Of a DNA stretch of 64,000 nucleotides, positions 58,300 through 64,000 are shown in pieces. Origin of the DNA: Monosporascus cannonballus. Lineage: Eukaryota > Ascomycota > Sordariomycetes > Xylariales. Every line of letters starts with the position of its first letter. Positions within the stretch are counted from its first letter, which is position 1. The notes beneath the pieces are model-generated. The model was not told the origin of the DNA and searched no databases. It saw only the letters and a list, made by a program, of their open reading frames with translations. The position numbers and the translations under genes were made by a program. The stretch spans positions 186,001 through 250,000 of the forward strand of contig QJNS01000019.1 in assembly GCA_004154925.1 (NCBI GenBank), written 5' to 3'.

Positions 58300-61200
58300 A
58301 CTAAATACGGAAAAAGATGGTAAAAAAAAGAAATAAGTATAATTTGCTTTAAAGCTAAATACGTTAATAAAGGTATTTATTTTTTTCGATTAAAACGCCG
58401 TAAAAGTTAATTTAAATAAAGGACCGTTATCGCCTATAACCTTAGCCGCATTAAAAACAATCGGTTAGGATTTTGGCGGTAAAACGTCTTAATTAGGTTT
58501 ATCGTATTTGTTAAATAGTTAAATAGTTTTTACGTATTTTTTTATGTAAATATTCTTTTTATTTAATTAGGTATTGGATTTTATTTTTAATTATTTTAAA
58601 ATCCAATATTCGTTTAACTTTATATTTGTTTAAATCTTTTTCGAATTTTAAATTTATTTTTAATAAGGCGTTTTTAGGTGCTAATTTAAGTAAAAAAATG
58701 TGGAAAATAAGGTATATTTTCATATTTTTAGGTAATAACAATTTATAATTAGTTTTGGAAATAATTTCGTTAATTTTGAACGGTTTAAATTTTTTAAAAT
58801 TAAGCTTATTACTGGGTTTTTTTGTTTTGATTTATAAGATATTCGAAATTACGTTTTATTTTTAGCATAATAAGTAAACCTTATTTCTTTTCGTTAAAAT
58901 TAATCTTTTAATTTTTTTCTTATTATAATATTAAGTTATCCGTCGTTAAAAAAATTGTAATTTATTTTGAAAACGGGCTTAGATTATTTTAATTTCTGTA
59001 ATTAATATTTTTGTTTTTAGGGTAATCGTAATAATCTTTGGTACTTTATTAAGCGGTTATTTAGGTCGTTTTATTTTTACATTATATCCGTACATAGTTA
59101 TATAAAAAAATACGCCCATATTTTCGTTAATTAATATATTATAGGCGATTTGTACTAATAATAAAAATTTTACCCAGTTATTTTGTTAATAATTAACGTA
59201 ATTTCGCAAATATTATTTTAAGGTCTAGTTTAATTTTTCGGTTTAATTATCCGTTTAAAAATAATACGTTGTTAAAAACTTAAATTTAGTACTAATTTAT
59301 TTAAAAAAACTGGTACCAAATTTTGAAATAAATAACGTATTTCGGTTTGAAACGATTTTTTTAGGTATCTTATATTTATTAAGGTATTATCTGATAAAAA
59401 CGTAAATTAATTATTTTGCCGTTATATTTCTTTTAACAAGTAAAAAGTACTTATATTTGGTAAATTTGTTAATAATTACTTATATTCCGTCGTATTCGAC
59501 TTTAATAATTGGGTTTTTAAATAAAAATAAGCTAGTAATAAAGTTCCAAATTATAATATTTTATGTTTTATCAGGAATATCGGTGGGTTGTAATAGCCCG
59601 TAAGGCTTATAACATATTACCTTAGCTTTATTATAAACGTTGCAATTTTTAATAATTATTTTGACCATACGGCGTAACTCTGGAAAATTATATCGTTCTT
59701 ATAGCCGTTTGGTAATTTTGAAAATTCCTTAATATTTATGCAATAGGTTTTTATGAAATTCCTTTACAAATTGTTCTTATTATTCCTTGGGAACATAAAT
59801 TTTGCCATAATATAGTAATTAATTTTTTGATTATCCTTTTAATTACTAAATTTCTTTTTGTTCTTCCGTATCGTAAAAATTTCGGAACCGTGTCAAAAAT
59901 TCGAGCGTTAATATTTTCATTATTTTACATAATTATATAATACCGTCCTTATTATATTATAACATTTATATGCTTTTTTTAGGGACTTTGGAATCGTAAT
60001 TTCCTTTGCGACTAAAAATATCCGTTTGGATATTTTTTTTTTAATATAATATATCCTAAAGTTAAATCTAAATAAAAAAATTATTTATTTTTTATGTTAT
60101 TTATTTAATTTTTAAGCTTTTATAAATCGAATAAGGTTTTTATAATTAGAATAAATATCGAAAGGTTTTTTCGTTCCGTTAAGAAAAAGTTCTTATTCTT
60201 TAAAAACATTAATAATTATTAATAGCTTTTTGTCGTAAATCTGGTATTTAAGTTCTGCGTTTTAAAATGCTTTTAAATAATAGGCCATTAAGTATTATTT
60301 GCCGTTATTTTCTTATTGCTTTAAAATTATACCTAAGGCGTACTTTAAAATATCTATTTTTAATCGTTTTTTCTTATCTGGGTTTGGCATTTTTATTATT
60401 AATCTATTAATAATTATTTTCTTTAATTTCCGGAATACTTTTTTTATTTTTTCTGGAAGTTCGAATTTTTTTTGACGTATTTCTTAATAATAAGTTTCGT
60501 AAATAGCCTAATAATATTTCCGTATTTCTTAATTAAGCTATGTATATAATTCGTAAATCCTAAAATCTGTCGGATATTTATAATGGTCGCCTTATCGGGA
60601 ATAAGCTAATCCTTAATTGTTTTTAATTTGGAATATTAAATCTGAATTTGTCCAGGAATAAAAATAAATCCTAGAAAATTTAGTTTTTACGTATGCTATA
60701 CGTTTTTAACTAAGTTAATTCGAATATTGGCTTCGTCCAAAATTCTAAGCACCTAAACGATATATTTCTTGTGTTCCTTTAAAGTTTCGGAATAAATAAG
60801 GATATCGTCAAGGTAAACAAATACGAATTTGTCCAGAAACTATTGTAAAATAATTATGACCAAACTTTGGAAATTAATAGGGACGTTAATAAGTCCTATG
60901 GGTATTATTCGGTACTTGTAAAATCCATATATTATTTTAAATGCCGTTTTTTATTTTTTTCCTTTAGCTATTTGGATATAATAATAATTATTACGAAAGT
61001 TAAGTACTATAAATTATTTAGCTTTGCTGGCGTTTTTCTTTAAAATATTTATAAATATTAAGGGGTATTTATTTTTAATTATAATATCGTTTAATTATTT
61101 ATAATTAATTACTTTTCGGTAAATAAGGTTTCCGTTTTTATTAATTTTTTATTTGTTATCTTTAATTTTTGGTATTATAAGAACTAAATATCCAATAAAG

Positions 61201-63650
61201 GAGTTAAAAAATTAAATATATCTTTTTTTTAAATTTAATTATATATTTTTCCATAAAGCTTTTAACTTTTTTGGGTTTATATAATAAATTTTATAAAACT
61301 TAGGATAATGCCTTTTTTTAATAAGTATCCGATAATCCTATTAACCGTATAGCGGTAATTCGTAATTTTTTCTGTTTTTAAATAATTTTTTAAATTCTTA
61401 ATACTCCGGAGGTACCGTAAAAATCTAATTAGGAACCCGTATTTCCTTAATAACATAACAAATTTCTTGATTATTTTTATTTAATATTTTGTTCCAAGAA
61501 AATATTGGTTTTTTTTAATTAATCCGTAAATTATTGGAATAAAACCAAGGTATTCCTTAAATAATATTATATCCGGAAATATTAGTGATATTTAGTAAAA
61601 CGTATTTTTGGTATCCTTAAATTTATATTGGAAATTTTTCCGTTTTTCGAAAAATTCGTCCGTTTTCGTAAGTAAATAAGCTGCCGTTTACCGTACGTAA
61701 CTTATAGGACTTTAATTTATATTTCCAAAAAATCTAATATTTTTCTGTTACTGCGAAGGAAATAAAATTTCTTTTTATTCCGGAATTAATTATGGCCTTA
61801 AGCATTTTGCCTTTATATCGGAAAGGGATATTAATTTAACTGCGCATTTTTTTCGTTATTTTGCATAAGGTTTTATCGATTAAGATTTTTTAATACCTTA
61901 TTTTCGAAAGCCTTTATAATTTTTTAATTTTTAATAATTTTTAATTTAAGTAAATTTCTATTTATGAACTTTTTTAATAACATATTTAATATATTAATTG
62001 TTTTTATACCGGAATTATGTTTTCTTGCCGTATTTATATTAGGGCTTTAAAATCTGGTTCTTTTTCTGGCTTATTTTTTTATTCCGTATTTCCCGAATTA
62101 TGGAATTAAAAAGGTAAATTTCCGAAAAAGGTATTTTTATATTTAAGAATTCGTATTAAATATAAAATATCGGAAAGTAACATAAGTATTTTTGCGATAT
62201 AACTTTTTAATTCCGTTTTAATTCGGGATATAAATAATAAAACTTAAAGTATTCTGGTTATCGGGGAATTTTAATATATCAGCATTTATTATCTGGTTTA
62301 ATAAAAATCTTATTATTTTATCCGGGCCAAAAATTATTTTTTTGGCTTTAAAATAAATAAAATAATTATCTTAATAACAAATAATAAAATATAATAAATT
62401 ATAAAAATTTACCGATAATATCTTTTTATAAATAATATATTTTAAGAATTCGTAAAATTTTGGGAATAATTATCTATAATTATTAATATTTAATTAAAGC
62501 TAATTATTTTTTATATACATCTTATATTTCTGGGAATTAAAATAATATTAATATCTTAACTTTATAGTTATTTTAAAAACGGTTTATCCGGGATAATACT
62601 TATAGGCTTTAATTTTAAAATTTTGGCAAATAAGATAATCCTCGTATTTTAAGTTATTATTCTAGATTTAAATAATTATGGCAATAATAAATTTTGGCTA
62701 GAAAAAAATTAAGCTAACTTTTTTCTTTTTTTTTGCCTTATTGTCAGTTTTTTATTTAGCCGCTTTAGCTTTTTTTTAAAGTTAAAAAATTCTTCCTTTT
62801 TTGGAATTCCTTTTAGCGGAGGAACGACATTTATTTTTAAAATACCCCTTTTTGCTATAATTAAAATACTTTATTTTAAACTTATTTTTCTTAAGTTTTT
62901 TCGAAACGGAACTTATTTTTTTTAAGGTTTACCCCTATCCTTTTTGGCTTAGCTATTAAAGCTTTTATCGTTATTTCGTTTACCGGTTTTTTTTTTCGAA
63001 ATACCGATTAAAGGTTCGTCGGTCGGCAATAATAACCTTATTTATATATTTTGCAAAAAATCCAATCTTAAGTTTTATATATAATTCGTTTTTAACTTAA
63101 AACTTTAAGCCATTATAATAAGGATAAAATAATGCGTTTTTTGGTAAATTCGAAATAACGGTTAAGCGGTTAAACTTTATCGTATATTCGGATATTAATT
63201 TGGTTTAATAAAAAAATAAAATTATTTAATAACATTTTATTTTTTATCGAAATTACCGAATAAAATGCACTTTTTTTTTAAAGTTTTCGTAATCGTTAAA
63301 AATATAATTAATAAAATCTAAAAATTCCTTTAAGTATTTCTTAAAGTAATCCGTTAAAATAGGTTCAAATTATTAACGAATTCGTCCGATTAATAATTAA
63401 AAGATAACTATTACTTTTTAATATTCTTCCGGCAGAGAATTCTTATAAAACTTAAGGTAAAGCCTTGCCTAAACCAAAAATCCATCAAGGTCCTTTAATC
63501 CGTCATAAAGCTTAGGGGAAATTAGCTTATAACCCTTAATATCTAGCATTCCATAGTAACCAAGGGGTGGAATAACTTTTTCCCATATCCGAATTACGCC
63601 GAACAATAATAGGGTCGAGGCTTTTTCTTACGTTCGCCTTGGGTCCAGCG
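58300..63650 (-). pseudogene. Ty3/gypsy chromovirus relic (gag-pol), RIP-degraded
   Basis: Read on the minus strand from high to low coordinates. A gag segment at about 63400-63530 reads LDGFLV.ARLYLKFYKNSLPEEY. The reverse transcriptase active site at about 60770-60820 reads FVFVYLDDILIYSETLKEHKKYI, with YLDD intact. At 58559-58741 an integrase C-terminus (FHIFLLKLAPKNA) joins a chromodomain-like YKVKRILDFKIIKNKIQYLIK. Stops interrupt every domain. The element is nearly full length but has no recognised LTRs within the window, and its 5' end may lie near or beyond 63.7 kb. Confidence 0.8.
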
Positions 63651-64000
63651 AAAGGGGTCGGTAACCGGCCCTTTGGCTTCGCCCTTTAAGGAAGCCAAAC
63701 TAAGGAAAAATTAACTTTTTTCCTTTTGTAAGCCGAATATTCTCTTCTTTTAGGGTTCGGACTTTTGCTATTAGGGCATTTAATTTTTTTTTTCGCAGTA
63801 AATTCTTTTTTCTGGTTTTCGGCCTTATACTTTTTTTCAACCTTTTCCTTAGCCGTTTTTTTTTAACTTTTTTCCCTAAATTTTAATAATATTTTAGGGG
63901 CCGGGGTAAGTTATTATCTGGGCTACGAAAATAATCCTCCCTAAGATCAAATAATAAATAAAATCATATTATTAATTAATTAAAAAACTTCTTTAATAAG
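63651..64000. repeat. AT-rich tract at the window end
   Basis: Low complexity with a slightly richer patch at 63600-63720 (GGTCGGTAACCGGCCC). Probably the 5' part of the minus-strand chromovirus, truncated by the window edge. Confidence 0.4.

Overview
The window looks like nuclear DNA from a filamentous ascomycete (Pezizomycotina, probably Sordariomycetes-like). The evidence is short GT-AG introns (49-147 nt), intact fungal gene families, LTR retrotransposons and Fot1/pogo-type elements, and the signature of repeat-induced point mutation (RIP): long tracts where CpA/TpG have almost vanished into TpA while CpG persists. No bacterial, organellar or CRISPR features are present.

Layout. (1) 1-20,340 is AT-rich, RIP-saturated transposon graveyard. 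It holds a plus-strand Ty3/gypsy chromovirus relic (about 11.3-17.1 kb), degraded minus-strand coding matter at 7.9-9.2 kb, a foldback element at 10.95-11.17 kb, and two solo LTRs with perfect 5-bp target-site duplications (4142-4559 and 13164-13601, the second nested inside the chromovirus). (2) 20,340 to about 52,900 is an island of balanced composition carrying all the real genes. These are an SDR oxidoreductase (20785-21561, +), a flavin-binding pyridoxamine-phosphate-oxidase-like protein with a C-terminal membrane segment (24570-25400, -), two coiled-coil proteins (25869-26732, - and 29918-30619, -), a single-pass mucin-like membrane protein (33178-34603, -), an aldA-type aldehyde dehydrogenase with four exons (36819-38572, -), a Tbf1/Taz1-type telobox Myb protein with a TRFH-like region (41726-44699, +), and a remarkable Cys/His-repeat protein (45856-47703, +). 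The island also carries a Fot1/pogo element with TA target duplication (22164-23988), an AT-rich inverted-repeat element (31476-32136), and a decayed area at 48.3-52.4 kb. That area has a coiled-coil pseudogene, a UPF1-like helicase/zinc-knuckle pseudogene split by a 543-bp hAT-type MITE with an 8-bp target duplication, long direct repeats, and a copia LTR. (3) About 52,900-64,000 is RIP-saturated again: a minus-strand Ty1/copia relic (3' LTR at 52220-52441, pol 53-57 kb), a third solo LTR (57370-57802), and a minus-strand chromovirus relic (58.5-63.6 kb).

How it fits together. The genes do not form an evident pathway or metabolic cluster; they are ordinary monocistronic fungal genes with long, repeat-eroded intergenic spaces. 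The window is best read as a gene island between RIP-inactivated heterochromatin-like blocks. The strongest structural facts are the exact target-site duplications, the exon structures that close in frame, and the Cys/His-repeat gene whose three introns all split a repeat histidine codon in the same phase. Exon boundaries were inferred by eye from splice consensus and frame, not from transcripts. Family assignments rest on recognised motifs, not on a database search.
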